Made by a program: the position numbers and the translations under genes. Shown one piece after another: positions 1-9,500 of a stretch of 64,000 nucleotides of DNA. The notes under the pieces were generated by a model. That model ran no database searches. It was not told the origin of the DNA and saw nothing but the letters and a program-made list of their open reading frames with translations. The stretch lies in the NCBI GenBank assembly GCA_030442055.1, contig JAUJEB010000002.1, positions 302,883 to 366,882 of the forward strand, in the 5' to 3' direction. This DNA is from Agaribacillus aureus (GTDB taxonomy: Bacteria; Bacteroidota; Bacteroidia; Cytophagales; Cyclobacteriaceae). Each line of letters opens with the position of its first letter. The first letter of the stretch is position 1.

Positions 1-32
1 TCGATGTATTTGTTCCAAACCAAATCTTATCG

Positions 33-51
33 CGGTCAAAGTCCGGTCAAA
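33..51. promoter_or_regulatory. Tandem CGGTCAAA direct repeats upstream of first gene
   Basis: Two exact copies of CGGTCAAA at 33-40 and 44-51 repeat with an 11-bp period, about one helical turn. They lie 57-76 bp before the start codon at 109. This is the geometry of a regulator binding as a tandem dimer or of an activator site. The regulator is unknown and the role is inference. Confidence 0.3.
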
Positions 52-108
52 ATGAGATCATAGGGCAAACATGTCTATTTTATTTTCAATAATGGCTAAA
101 TTTACCTT

Positions 109-1380
109 ATGGCAAGAACCGAGCGCGCGTATATTGACCTCTGTAAAAAACAGATAGAAGAAAAGTTCTCCTTTGGCAATGGCCAGGGTTATACACAGCG
201 TGACCTGGAGGTCTTATCGGCGACCATCGAGGAAAAAACCGGAATTACCATTAGTCTCTCTACCCTGAAGCGGCTTTGGAAAAACAATTATAAACAAAGC
301 CCACAGCTGGCATCGCTCAATGCTTTGGCCGGTATTCTGGATTACAAAGACTGGCATGCTTTCAAGCAGGCCAATCAAAAAAAATCTAACATCTTCATAC
401 CTCACCTCAAGTGGGTAGCACCAGCGGGTCTGCTTTTTATGGCGCTGATCTGGGTTTTAACCACTTCGGTCGGATCTATAAATCCTTCTGAGAAAAAAGA
501 CGCCGATAAATCGCTGATCATCACGGGACCCGTGCATTTTGAAGCTTCCAAGACCGTAACCTCGGGTATTCCCAATACCGTTATTTTTAAATACGACGTG
601 TCCAACGTAATAGCGGATACTATTTACATTCAGCAATCCTGGAACAAACACAAAAGGCTTGGAATAGATCCGGAAGGCAGTGCGGTAGCCAGTATTTATT
701 ACGAATCGGGATTTCACCGGGCAAGGCTCATGGCCAATGACTCCATCATAGCCATGCTTCCCATACATATCCTAAGTAATGGCTGGGAGCCTCACGTATA
801 CTACAGCTCAGCTGATCCACGTCCTATTGATTTCAAGAATGAAAAGTTTGTTACCAACGGCCGGCTACACCTGGACTCTGCCATGTTAAGCAAACGATAC
901 GTTGATTTTTCAAAAGATTTTTTTTCAAGGATTTCCAATAGCCGGATTTTTGACGTGCACTCTGACAATTTTAGCTTTCTGACCCGTATGAAAGTCGATA
1001 GCTTATCCGATTCCCTTTGTCCGTGGATGAATATTGTCCTGGTCACAGAAGTACATATTTTCAGCGTATCTCTGAACAAAAATGGCTGTGAAAAGTATGT
1101 GAGCTATAAGCTGGGAGAGATCAGAAAGTCGGGGTCAAACAATGACCTTTCGGCGCTGGGATGCCAGGTCTATGACTGGCAGGAACTGGAAGTGCGGGTT
1201 AAGGACAAGCATGCTGCTATCTATCTCAATGGCGCACTGACCTACGAAGAGCAGTTCAAGGAGGACCTGGGAAAGATCAAGGCACTCATTTATATCTTCG
1301 ACGGCACCGGCTCCATAGATTATACCAGGCTCAGCGACGGAAATGGCAAAATGGTATTTGAGGACCATTTTGGAGGATAA
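109..1380 (+). CDS. Membrane-anchored protein with putative HTH-like N-terminus and concanavalin-like C-terminus
   Basis: The 423-residue product has three parts. Residues 1-90 are soluble and helical, with a pattern (TLKRLW followed by SLNALAGILDYKDWHAF) that I have seen at the N-terminus of Bacteroidota proteins and that resembles a helix-turn-helix DNA-binding fold. Residues about 101-120 form one hydrophobic membrane segment. The remaining 300 residues would be periplasmic. The last 180 are beta-rich and end in strands typical of a LamG/concanavalin or 3-keto-disaccharide hydrolase-like sandwich (VKDKHAAIYLNG, IKALIYIFDGTGSIDYTRL). There is no signal peptide, so the N-terminus should stay in the cytoplasm. 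The layout is that of a one-component transmembrane regulator of the ToxR/CadC kind, with a sugar-binding-like sensor outside. DNA binding is inferred, not shown. The gene is alone on its strand and converges on the permease gene at 1485. Confidence 0.6.
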   Translation: MARTERAYIDLCKKQIEEKFSFGNGQGYTQRDLEVLSATIEEKTGITISLSTLKRLWKNNYKQSPQLASLNALAGILDYKDWHAFKQANQKKSNIFIPHLKWVAPAGLLFMALIWVLTTSVGSINPSEKKDADKSLIITGPVHFEASKTVTSGIPNTVIFKYDVSNVIADTIYIQQSWNKHKRLGIDPEGSAVASIYYESGFHRARLMANDSIIAMLPIHILSNGWEPHVYYSSADPRPIDFKNEKFVTNGRLHLDSAMLSKRYVDFSKDFFSRISNSRIFDVHSDNFSFLTRMKVDSLSDSLCPWMNIVLVTEVHIFSVSLNKNGCEKYVSYKLGEIRKSGSNNDLSALGCQVYDWQELEVRVKDKHAAIYLNGALTYEEQFKEDLGKIKALIYIFDGTGSIDYTRLSDGNGKMVFEDHFGG

Positions 1381-1438
1381 GCCACCTGACAGCTCTTTGA
1401 TTTTTTTAAAAAGCGAATATCCCCAATTGCCTTAACCC

Positions 1439-1472
1439 TTACACACTACACACTCACTCTCACCCTCACACT
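1439..1472. repeat. CA/TC-rich low-complexity tract
   Basis: A pyrimidine-rich stretch built from degenerate cacact/cactct units fills much of the 104-bp gap between the convergent genes ending at 1380 and 1485. It is not a clean microsatellite and has no hairpin. No function can be assigned. Confidence 0.35.
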
Positions 1473-1484
1473 ATATTTAGGTGG

Positions 1485-4217
1485 TTATTCATTTTTAAGT
1501 ACATTAACCGGGTTGGTAGTTGCCGCATTAAAGGTTTTCCAACTAACGGTTATTATTGCAATCAGTAGTGCACCGAGGCCTGAAGCGATAAATGGAGCTC
1601 CGGTCAAATCAATTCTAAAAGCGAAATTTTCCAGCCAGTTGCGCATAACCATCCAGGCAATGGGGCATGCTAAAACAAAGGCAATAAAAACGAGAAAAAG
1701 GAACTCCCTGCTCAACAGTCTCACAATATGATTTACGGAAGCGCCCAACACTTTTCGAATACCGACTTCTTTACTTCTTCTGGCAGTAGTGAACGCAGAA
1801 AGACCGAATAGTCCCAAAGAAGCAATCAAAATACTCACCCCGGAAAAGATCCCGAATATATGGGCAAACTTTTTGTCCTCATCGTACTGACCTTTAAATA
1901 CGGTGTCAGTCATTTCATAATGAAATACGTCTTCCGGAAATAACTGGTCATATATTGACTTTACCTCCATAAGGGAATTATTCAAATCGGCCGTGTTAAG
2001 CTTAATGGTCATAAATCTATTGGTAGGGGTATACCAAAACATTACCGGTTGTGTTTCCTTGTGAACGGATGACCAGTTGAAATCTTCGAGCACACCCAGG
2101 ATGTAAAATTTGCCCCCATCGAGGTTTGTAATAATTTGTCCAACAGCGTCTTCATTACGTTTGAATCCCCAGGTTTTGACCGCGGTCTCATTAACCAGCA
2201 CCTTGTTTACTTTCTGCTGACCACCGGTATTTCTGGACATACCTTCTGTGAATGGCGCTCCGGCCACTATTGTGAGGCCGTAAACATCGGCAAAGTCATG
2301 GTCAACTCCAGTACCTGTAACAGTTTGTATGCCGGTTTGCCCGGCACTGTCGACCTCGAAATGATGTGGAAAGTTTAGTCCGCGTCCTGCCTGATTACCG
2401 GTGAAAGAAACACTGGCGACAGAGGAAAGTGCGAGGATCTCCTTTTTTAATGCAGGTTCAGCGCTTCTGTTATTCATGCCTTCCGGCAATAGCCTTGGAC
2501 TTCTTATCGTGACCAGCTCGCTCATTTCCAGGCCAATATCCTTCTTTTGCATATAGTTTAATTGCTTAAAAACTACGGTGGTACAAACCAGAAGGGCGAT
2601 AACAGGGGTATATTGTAAAACGATTAATACCCTTCTAAGATTGGAACGCCCCGCCGGCGATGAGAAGTTTCCCCGCAACACCGTGATTGGCCGAAAAGAT
2701 GAAAGAACAAGAGCAGGGTATGCCCCTGAAAGCACTACACCCAATAAAAAGACCCCACCGAATAAAATTAAAAAGGGTTTACTCAACCAAAAAGTAGGTG
2801 TAAAACCCAGTTGGGAGAAGGCGTTGATAGTAGGCATTAGCAGCAATAACAGCAAAAGCGCCAGTACAAGTGCTGTGAAATTTATTAAAGCGGCTTCGAA
2901 AAAGAATTGCCATTGGATATTTGACCTGTTTGCACCGGTAACTTTTCGAATACCAACCTCTTTGGCTCTATCTAACGATCGGATGGTAGAAAGATTAACG
3001 TAACTGATAAAAGCTATCACAAGTGTAATGATGCCAATGACCGTAAGAAAATAAACGATCTGATCATTTCCGGTTCTGGTGGTTAACTGTACCGAACCAA
3101 ATCCCGTCACACCAAGGTCGGTCTCCCTGTCAAAATAAACGGATTTCATTGGTTGTAGCACCGTGCTCAGTTTGATGTTATTCCGTCGGAGGTTCTCACC
3201 GATATGATGGTCTACAATATCTGTCATTATCTTCTCTATTTTTTCCAGGTCTGAATTCGGGGTAATAGAGACAAATGTGGTGTATTCATCCCGACCCCAG
3301 GCCATATTCTTTAAAGCTTGTTCGGAAAGATTGTTGAGAAAATTCAGATTTGGTATAACGACATCAAATTGAATATGGGAGTTCTGAGGGATATCTTTAA
3401 GCAAACCGGTAACCACAAAACTTTGAGGAGCACCCAGCAATGCGTAGTCAACAATTTTGCCAACAGGATTTTCCGGGCCAAACATCCTTTGAGCTATGCC
3501 CTCGGTTAATAAAATTGCCTGAGGTTGCTGAAGCGCCGTATTTGGGTCACCCGAGAGGAGCGGAAAGGAAAAAATGGACAGGAAAGTTGTATCCACAATA
3601 ATCGCTCGGATGTCTTTGAAGGTTTGTTTATTTTCTCCTTCGGTATGGCTTACGGTCGGACCTTCCTGGAAAAAATCAGCCTGTATTCTGGTAAAGTTTT
3701 CTAACTCCGGTATCTCGGCAGCAAACGCCTCGCCGGCCCCATAAAAAATATGGGAAAAGGTTTCGGCTGTTTGACCATTCACCTCAGTTTTGAAAGCCAC
3801 GCGGTAGATTTGATCTACTTTTTCGTGAAACTGGTCTGCGCCCCTCTCCATCGTAACATACTGAAAGATAAGCATACTACATGCGAGCCCCAGGGTAAGA
3901 CCTGCCAGATTGATGGTAGAATATGTTTTATATCTCGCTATGTTTCGGAGGGCGGTGATAAAATAATTTCTTAACATGGTAAAGTTGATTAAGGGTGAAC
4001 GACGATCAATTAGCTTTTTTCTGACAGCAAAAGGTTGGATGAATCCTAATACAGTAAACACATAATCCCAATAAGCTTTTCTTGGTCCATTTTTGTGAAA
4101 CTGATAGGTGTATTCTTCCAATAAATCCCCATATATTTCTTCCAGTAGATGTGGGGCACAAATCCGGTGTAACAATTTTGTGGCCCAACGCGGAGGGTGT
4201 TGACGTTTTTCCATCAT
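1485..4217 (-). CDS. FtsX/MacB-type ABC transporter permease with N-terminal prefix domain
   Basis: This is a large inner-membrane permease of the MacB/FtsX family, about 910 residues. It has a cytoplasmic prefix of about 75 residues (from MMEKRQHPPRW; the permease prefix domain found in PadR-linked transporters). The standard double-half permease follows, starting at MLRNYFITALRNIARYKTYSTINL: one membrane helix, a large MacB-type periplasmic domain, three helices, a second periplasmic domain and three final helices. It ends in the family tail NPVNVLKNE. The start at 4217 is chosen because its ATG overlaps the PadR stop as ATGA, a coupling arrangement; an in-frame ATG at 4253 lies inside padR and is less likely. 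No nucleotide-binding domain is present in the protein or nearby. Family members work in lipoprotein or peptide export or mechanotransmission; the substrate here is unknown. Confidence 0.88.
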   Translation of the reverse strand: MMEKRQHPPRWATKLLHRICAPHLLEEIYGDLLEEYTYQFHKNGPRKAYWDYVFTVLGFIQPFAVRKKLIDRRSPLINFTMLRNYFITALRNIARYKTYSTINLAGLTLGLACSMLIFQYVTMERGADQFHEKVDQIYRVAFKTEVNGQTAETFSHIFYGAGEAFAAEIPELENFTRIQADFFQEGPTVSHTEGENKQTFKDIRAIIVDTTFLSIFSFPLLSGDPNTALQQPQAILLTEGIAQRMFGPENPVGKIVDYALLGAPQSFVVTGLLKDIPQNSHIQFDVVIPNLNFLNNLSEQALKNMAWGRDEYTTFVSITPNSDLEKIEKIMTDIVDHHIGENLRRNNIKLSTVLQPMKSVYFDRETDLGVTGFGSVQLTTRTGNDQIVYFLTVIGIITLVIAFISYVNLSTIRSLDRAKEVGIRKVTGANRSNIQWQFFFEAALINFTALVLALLLLLLLMPTINAFSQLGFTPTFWLSKPFLILFGGVFLLGVVLSGAYPALVLSSFRPITVLRGNFSSPAGRSNLRRVLIVLQYTPVIALLVCTTVVFKQLNYMQKKDIGLEMSELVTIRSPRLLPEGMNNRSAEPALKKEILALSSVASVSFTGNQAGRGLNFPHHFEVDSAGQTGIQTVTGTGVDHDFADVYGLTIVAGAPFTEGMSRNTGGQQKVNKVLVNETAVKTWGFKRNEDAVGQIITNLDGGKFYILGVLEDFNWSSVHKETQPVMFWYTPTNRFMTIKLNTADLNNSLMEVKSIYDQLFPEDVFHYEMTDTVFKGQYDEDKKFAHIFGIFSGVSILIASLGLFGLSAFTTARRSKEVGIRKVLGASVNHIVRLLSREFLFLVFIAFVLACPIAWMVMRNWLENFAFRIDLTGAPFIASGLGALLIAIITVSWKTFNAATTNPVNVLKNE

Positions 4218-4549
4218 ATTTCGGATATAGGTTTTATTGATGTCATATTCCATAGTCTCTGGCGCACAAATTGAATTTCCTGTAATATCCTTATCCCCGC
4301 TTCAGATGCTGTAAACATACGTTTGCGCCTCCCCCCTCGTACCGCCGTGGGCGCGCCCATTGTTGAGTTAACCATGCCTTTATCCATCAACCGATGCAGA
4401 GCAGCATGCACTTGGTTGAGTTTTACAGAGCGGCCGGTTTGTTCATTTATTTCATGCATGATGGACACGCCGTAAGCATGGTCTCCCAAGGCCGAGACGG
4501 TGAGCAACACTATTTCCTCAAATTCGCCTAAAAAGGAACGCTTTTTCAT
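4214..4549 (-). CDS. PadR family transcriptional regulator
   Basis: The 111-residue protein has the compact winged-helix fold of PadR regulators: FEEIVLLTVSALGDHAYGVSIMHEI at the start, LNQVHAALHRLMDKGMV as recognition helix region, and the wing with GGRRKRMFTASEAG. It lacks the long C-terminal helix extension of subfamily 1, so it resembles the short PadR-s2 type. It is co-transcribed with the permease and overlaps it by 4 nt (ATGA), so it most likely represses the pair, and its operator should lie in the divergent region 4550-4701 shared with the sigma factor gene. The start ATG at 4549 is followed by a basic N-terminus (MKKRSFLGEF), which suits this family. Confidence 0.88.
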   Translation of the reverse strand: MKKRSFLGEFEEIVLLTVSALGDHAYGVSIMHEINEQTGRSVKLNQVHAALHRLMDKGMVNSTMGAPTAVRGGRRKRMFTASEAGIRILQEIQFVRQRLWNMTSIKPISEI

Positions 4550-4568
4550 TAAATCTATTTTTGCTGAT

Positions 4569-4580
4569 AAAATGTATAGT
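4569..4580 (-). promoter_or_regulatory. Candidate box in padR promoter, shared with hlyD promoter
   Basis: The 12-mer AAAATGTATAGT (plus-strand reading) sits 20 bp upstream of the padR start. The same 12-mer occurs at 36338-36349, 33 bp upstream of the HlyD-family adaptor gene. Both are at core-promoter distance and in the same orientation relative to their gene. It could be a shared -7-like box (ACTATACATTTT on the coding strand) or a regulator site. This is inferred from two occurrences only. Confidence 0.25.
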
Positions 4581-4701
4581 TAGCAAAATCCAATAAAAAA
4601 ACCAAATTTGTAGTTGAAATTGTTTAGTGAGAAGTTGCTACCGGCAACCAACTGCCTGACCATCGTGTTTTGGATAAATGGCAAAAATAGGCTAAATTGA
4701 T

Positions 4702-5328
4702 ATGACATGTATTAGCAACTATGTCATGTCTCCAGCCTTTAATCAACGAGTACTTTGGAAAAAATTCAAAAAAGGAAACCGGCAGGCCTTTGAGGCAATC
4801 TACCATGAGTACTATGCTTCGCTGTATTTTTATGCGTTAAAAATGACCGCCAACAGGTCCCTGGCACAGGAATGTGTACAAGATCTTTTTGTAACACTTT
4901 GGAAAACAAGAAAGGGACTGGCAGATATCTCCAGCATTAAACCTTATCTTTTTAAATCGCTGAACCGGCTTGTAGCCAGATCCGCGCCATCTTTTTACGG
5001 TGGTCCGTTTTCAACAAAACCCAAAATAGATATCGCCTTTTCACCGGAGGATTTACTTATTGAACAGCAAGACGACTTACACAAACGTGAAACATTGACT
5101 ACTGTCTTAAATTCTTTGCCAGCCAGGCAGAAAGAGGTAATTTATCTTAAATACTATGAGGAGTTAAGTTATGCGGAAATAGCCGAAACGCTACATATCA
5201 ACTACCAGTCTGTCATCAACCTCATGTATAAAGCTTTCAAAAGACTACGTCTCAAGACGGCACTGAAACGGCTCATCGATGATTACAACACTTTTCCGTT
5301 TTTGATATTGAGTGCAGAGTTGCTTTAA
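4702..5328 (+). CDS. RNA polymerase ECF sigma factor of locus 1
   Basis: The product is a FecI/SigW-like ECF sigma factor of 208 residues. Region 2 covers about residues 30-90 (FEAIYHEYYASLYFYALKMT, then AQECVQDLFVTLWKTR, the conserved -10 recognition helix). Region 4 covers about 130-185 (LPARQKEVIYLKYYEELSYAEIAETL, with a helix-turn-helix in HINYQSVINLMYKAFKRLR). Regions 1.1 and 3 are absent, as in all ECF factors. An alternative ATG lies at 4726 (codon 9); the family usually starts close to that point. It is followed by a FecR anti-sigma gene and an STN-containing SusC, the usual cell-surface signalling order, so it should direct transcription of the downstream locus once released. An inverted repeat (ATGACAT/ATGTCAT) spans both start codons. 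Confidence 0.92.
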   Translation: MTCISNYVMSPAFNQRVLWKKFKKGNRQAFEAIYHEYYASLYFYALKMTANRSLAQECVQDLFVTLWKTRKGLADISSIKPYLFKSLNRLVARSAPSFYGGPFSTKPKIDIAFSPEDLLIEQQDDLHKRETLTTVLNSLPARQKEVIYLKYYEELSYAEIAETLHINYQSVINLMYKAFKRLRLKTALKRLIDDYNTFPFLILSAELL

Positions 5329-5535
5329 AATGTCAATCGGCAACAAAAGGCACTTCCTTTTTTAAACAAATTGCAAAAATATTTTTTTGCCATTAGAAGT
5401 CAGCGTTAGCCATCAAGTTATCAACAAAACAGCCATTTCTTTAACATCAATACACAAAAAATCGCTATTCTTTGCAAATAGTTTTTCATTGCCCGGATAG
5501 GTAGCCAAAGGCAGGGAGTATGAAAAGGGCTGGTG

Positions 5536-6561
5536 ATGCCTCTTAAAGGAAAAACCTCTGAAGCATTGAAAAAAGCACCCACGATCGTGACCCGTTTAAT
5601 TGAAGACAAGAGTTTTCAGGCATGGGCCGTTAAATCAAACACATCCGACCAGGCTTATTGGGAGGAATGGATCTCCCTTCACCCTGAATACCGGGAAGAG
5701 GTTGATATCGCGGCTGAAATCGTTCGGGGAATAAAGTTTTCCCGTAAGCAACTTTCACCTGCCGAAATCAACGAGGCATGGCAAGATCTCCGGTATAGAA
5801 TAGGTAAACCGAAAAGACTCCGGAATACCTGGCTACATGCTGCTTCTCTGGCAGGACTGGCGATCATTACCACTGCCTTATGGCTATGGCTTGGCACGGA
5901 AGCGGATGAGTTGGTTTATCAAACACCTTTTGGCAAAACCGCCTCCTGGCAACTTCCGGATGGCTCAAAGCTCACATTAAACGCGCACTCAAAGGTAGCC
6001 TACAGCGTATCAGACGACCCTTATCCCATAAGAGAGGTTTCCCTGAACGGCGAAGCCTATTTTGAGGTGGTTCACCTTGGGGAAAACGAAGCTATTCCGT
6101 TTTTGGTAAAAACGCCGGATCTGACTGTAAGGGTGCTGGGAACAGAATTTAATGTGAGCACCAGGCGGGGACTTACCCGTGTGGTACTCGATGCCGGCAA
6201 CGTGCAGTTGCAGCTACCTACCGAAGCGGTAACTGCCATGAGACCCGGAGAGCTTGTCGAATACACGCCACTGGATAATCAGATACGCAAAGAGCAGGTG
6301 GATACTGAGATCTTCACCTCCTGGCGAAAACACCTTTTAAAATTTGATGATACCCCTCTCGGCAAGGTGGCGCTGGTCATTGAAGATAATTACGGGGTTG
6401 ATGTAACTTTTGAAGACCCCAGTCTCAGGCTTATCCGCGTTACCGGTGAGATCTCTGATAAAAACCTGGAAACGCTTTTATTGGCTTTATCAAAGCTTTT
6501 TGACCTTGACATTGAACATTCCAGGCATGCGGTCCACTTTAAAAAAATGACGAAACCATGA
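5536..6561 (+). CDS. FecR family anti-sigma factor
   Basis: This is a single-pass inner-membrane anti-sigma factor of about 341 residues. The cytoplasmic N-terminus (about 1-100) carries the usual sigma-binding region with a tryptophan-rich WAVKSNTSDQAYWEEWISLHPEY segment. A membrane helix lies at about 105-125 (AASLAGLAIITTALWLWLG). The periplasmic FecR domain follows (TPFGKTASWQLPDGSKLTLNAHSKV, GEAYFEVVH, VLGTEFNVS), and the C-terminal DUF4974/STN-like region has HLLKFDDTPLGKVALVIEDNYGV. The ATG at 5536 is preferred to the GTG one codon earlier. The gene lies between the sigma factor and SusC. By family knowledge it holds the sigma factor until the SusC signalling domain contacts it in the periplasm. 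Confidence 0.92.
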   Translation: MPLKGKTSEALKKAPTIVTRLIEDKSFQAWAVKSNTSDQAYWEEWISLHPEYREEVDIAAEIVRGIKFSRKQLSPAEINEAWQDLRYRIGKPKRLRNTWLHAASLAGLAIITTALWLWLGTEADELVYQTPFGKTASWQLPDGSKLTLNAHSKVAYSVSDDPYPIREVSLNGEAYFEVVHLGENEAIPFLVKTPDLTVRVLGTEFNVSTRRGLTRVVLDAGNVQLQLPTEAVTAMRPGELVEYTPLDNQIRKEQVDTEIFTSWRKHLLKFDDTPLGKVALVIEDNYGVDVTFEDPSLRLIRVTGEISDKNLETLLLALSKLFDLDIEHSRHAVHFKKMTKP

Positions 6562-6582
6562 TGAACCTTAACTAAAACTACC

Positions 6583-9500
6583 ATGAAACCTCTTTCCATT
6601 CCACTTAAACGGTTAACCTGCACTGTTTGGCTAGCGATCACCTGGCCGGTGGTAATAGCCCAGGACCATGCTGCTTTACAGGTAGCACTTTTGCAGGATC
6701 AGCAAGTCCCGGATGAAAGAAAGCTTGTAGACATCATCGCGTTACTCCAGGAGCATTATCAGGTCTCATTTTTGTATGATAAAATGCTCATCAAAGGGCA
6801 GGCGACGGCGGTTCAGCTCGATTTAAAGGCCGGCATTGAAAGCAATCTCAAGAAGATCTTTCACAGAACGAGTACACTTACCTATCAAAAGATCGACCTT
6901 CAGACTTACATTATTTTGAAAAAAGACCGCAAAGATCCGCTTATTAACATGCTCGATCCGATTCCGGCGCAAGACAAAAATAAGAACGGAGCTCCAGGAT
7001 TCAACCGGCAATTCAAATCCTATCTAAACAAAGACCGGCAGTATCGGAGCACCCGCAGAACAGCGGAAAAAACCATCAGCGGTAAAGTCACCGAGGCAGG
7101 TTCCAATACGCCGATTCCCGGTGTAAACATCCTTGTAAAAGGTACCAATACCGGATCTGTAACAGGTATTGACGGCAGCTACACCCTCGTGGCGCCGGAC
7201 GATGCTACCGTGCTGATTTTTTCCTCTGTGGGCTACGTTTCCCAGGAGGTCATGATCAATGGCCAAAGCATCATCAACGTGGCCATGCTTCCTGATGTCA
7301 CACAGTTGGGAGAAATAGTGGTTACTGCTCTGGGGATCAGGAAAGAATCCAGAAAGGTAGGCTACGCCACCAGCAATGTGGATGCCAGGGAGATCACAGA
7401 AAACAGATCTCCAAACTTTATCAATGCTTTACAAGGAAAAGTGGCTGGGGTCAATATCTCCGCACTTGGAACAGGACCAGCGGGAACATCGAAGATCCGT
7501 ATCAGGGGACAATCGTCTATTGCCGGTCAGAACAATCCGTTAATTGTCATCAACGGTGTGCCGATCGATAACACTAACTTTGGTACCAACCCCCGAAATG
7601 AAGCCTCGGATAGCTCCATAGGCGTTAGAAGCGGTGGAGGGAATACCTCTGATGGTGGCGACGGACTTTCAAGCATTAATCCGGATGATATAGAAAGCAT
7701 GACCATTCTAAAAGGCGCCACCGCTGCCGCGCTGTACGGCTCAAGAGCCAAGGATGGTGTTATTATGATTACTACTAAAACCCGCGGAGATGGAGAAGGC
7801 ATTGCCATCACCTATAACATTAACTACACCAACGAATCTCCGCTGGATTTTACAGACTACCAGTACGAGTATGGTCAGGGTGAAAACGGGGTGCGACCGA
7901 CCTCGCCTAACCCTACCTCAGGCCAGTGGTCTTTTGGGGAACGTTTTCAACCCGGGATGACCCAGGTTTTGTTTGACAATCTGGTACTGCCTTATGCGCC
8001 GGTAAGGGACCGCGTCAAAAAGTTTTACAGGAATGGTCAGAATGTTACCAACACGGTAACCTTGTCTTCAGGAGGTGAAAAAGGTGGCTTTAACCTTTCC
8101 CTGTCCAATTTAAAAAGCCGGGGCATTGTGCCCAATCATACATTCTCCCGGAAAACGGTCAACTTAGGGCTGACACATAATTTCAATGAGAAATTCAATA
8201 TCTCAGCCAATGTCAATTACTCCAACGAATACAATAGAAACCCACCAAATGTGGCGCAACAGGATAATACCATTCCGGTTACCATTTCCAACCTGGCCAA
8301 CTCCATGCCATTGGAAGTATTGGAAGCCAACGCCTTCAATGAAGCCGGGGACGAATATGTATATTCCAGATTCCGCAATCGGACCAACCCGTATTTTACC
8401 CTGCAAAGACAATTTCAAAACATCCGCCGCGATCGCATTTTTGGGAATATCGCTTTAAAATATAATTTATTACCCTGGCTGACAGTACAGGGACGGATCG
8501 GGCAGGACTACTGGTCACGGGATCAGGATTACAATAACTACCCTACCGGCCAGGCCTCCCGTCCCCCTGCACCCAGTGGCTTTTCCAATGGGATTTATAC
8601 CCAGGAATCCCGTCGTTTCAGAGAGATCAATGCTGATTTCTTAGTAACTGCCAACCGTGAGCTAGGCGATTTTGGCGTAGACCTTAGTTTTGGTGGCAAT
8701 CATATGTACCGCAGGTCTGACCTCAATAGCGTGCAGGTGACCGACTTTGTGATCAGAGATCTGTATACCGTACAAAACGGAAGAGTGAAAGATCCGCTGT
8801 ACCAGCTAAGAGAGAGAGGTGTTAATTCTCTTTACGGGTCGGCGGAACTTTCCTACAAGGGGTTGCTCTATTTGAATGGCACCCTGAGGAATGACTGGTT
8901 CTCAACCCTTTCCCCTAAAAACCGCAGCATTCTGTATCCTTCAATTTCGCTAAGCTACGTCTTTTCCGAATCCCTCAAAAACCTACCCTCCTGGCTCTCA
9001 TTTGGGAAACTAAGGCTGGCTTATGCAGATGTCGGCAGTGACAGCGATGTCCAGGAATATTCAGACGTATTGTTTTACAGCATAAATGCTAATTTCCTGG
9101 CCAATGGCTCAGGCAATCCACAGCCTTTGGGAAACATCACGGGAAACACTGTTCCCAACCTCGACCTGCGACCAATGCGGGCTTCGGAAACAGAAATAGG
9201 ATTGGAACTTAAGATGTTTGAAGGACGGGTAAACCTCGATATTGCCGCCTATCAAAAGCTGACCCGGGATCAGATCGTCTCTGCTGAAATATCCGATGGC
9301 AGCGGGTTTACAAATACGCTCATCAACAGCGGGGAAAGCCGTAACCGCGGTGTTGAAATGCTATTGCATGTGATTCCTTATGAGTCCGCTGACTTCACGT
9401 GGGATTTTACCTTCAACAGTGCCTACAATAAAACAAAAGTATTGAGCCTTCTGACCGATACACCGGGAGACCGGATCACGGTAGGCCGTCACGTATTCAA

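Noticed and set aside
5520..5546. Eight-codon ORF overlapping the locus 1 fecR start
   Set aside because: Preceded by a purine-rich GCAGGGAG, so a leader peptide is conceivable, but it is too short to support.
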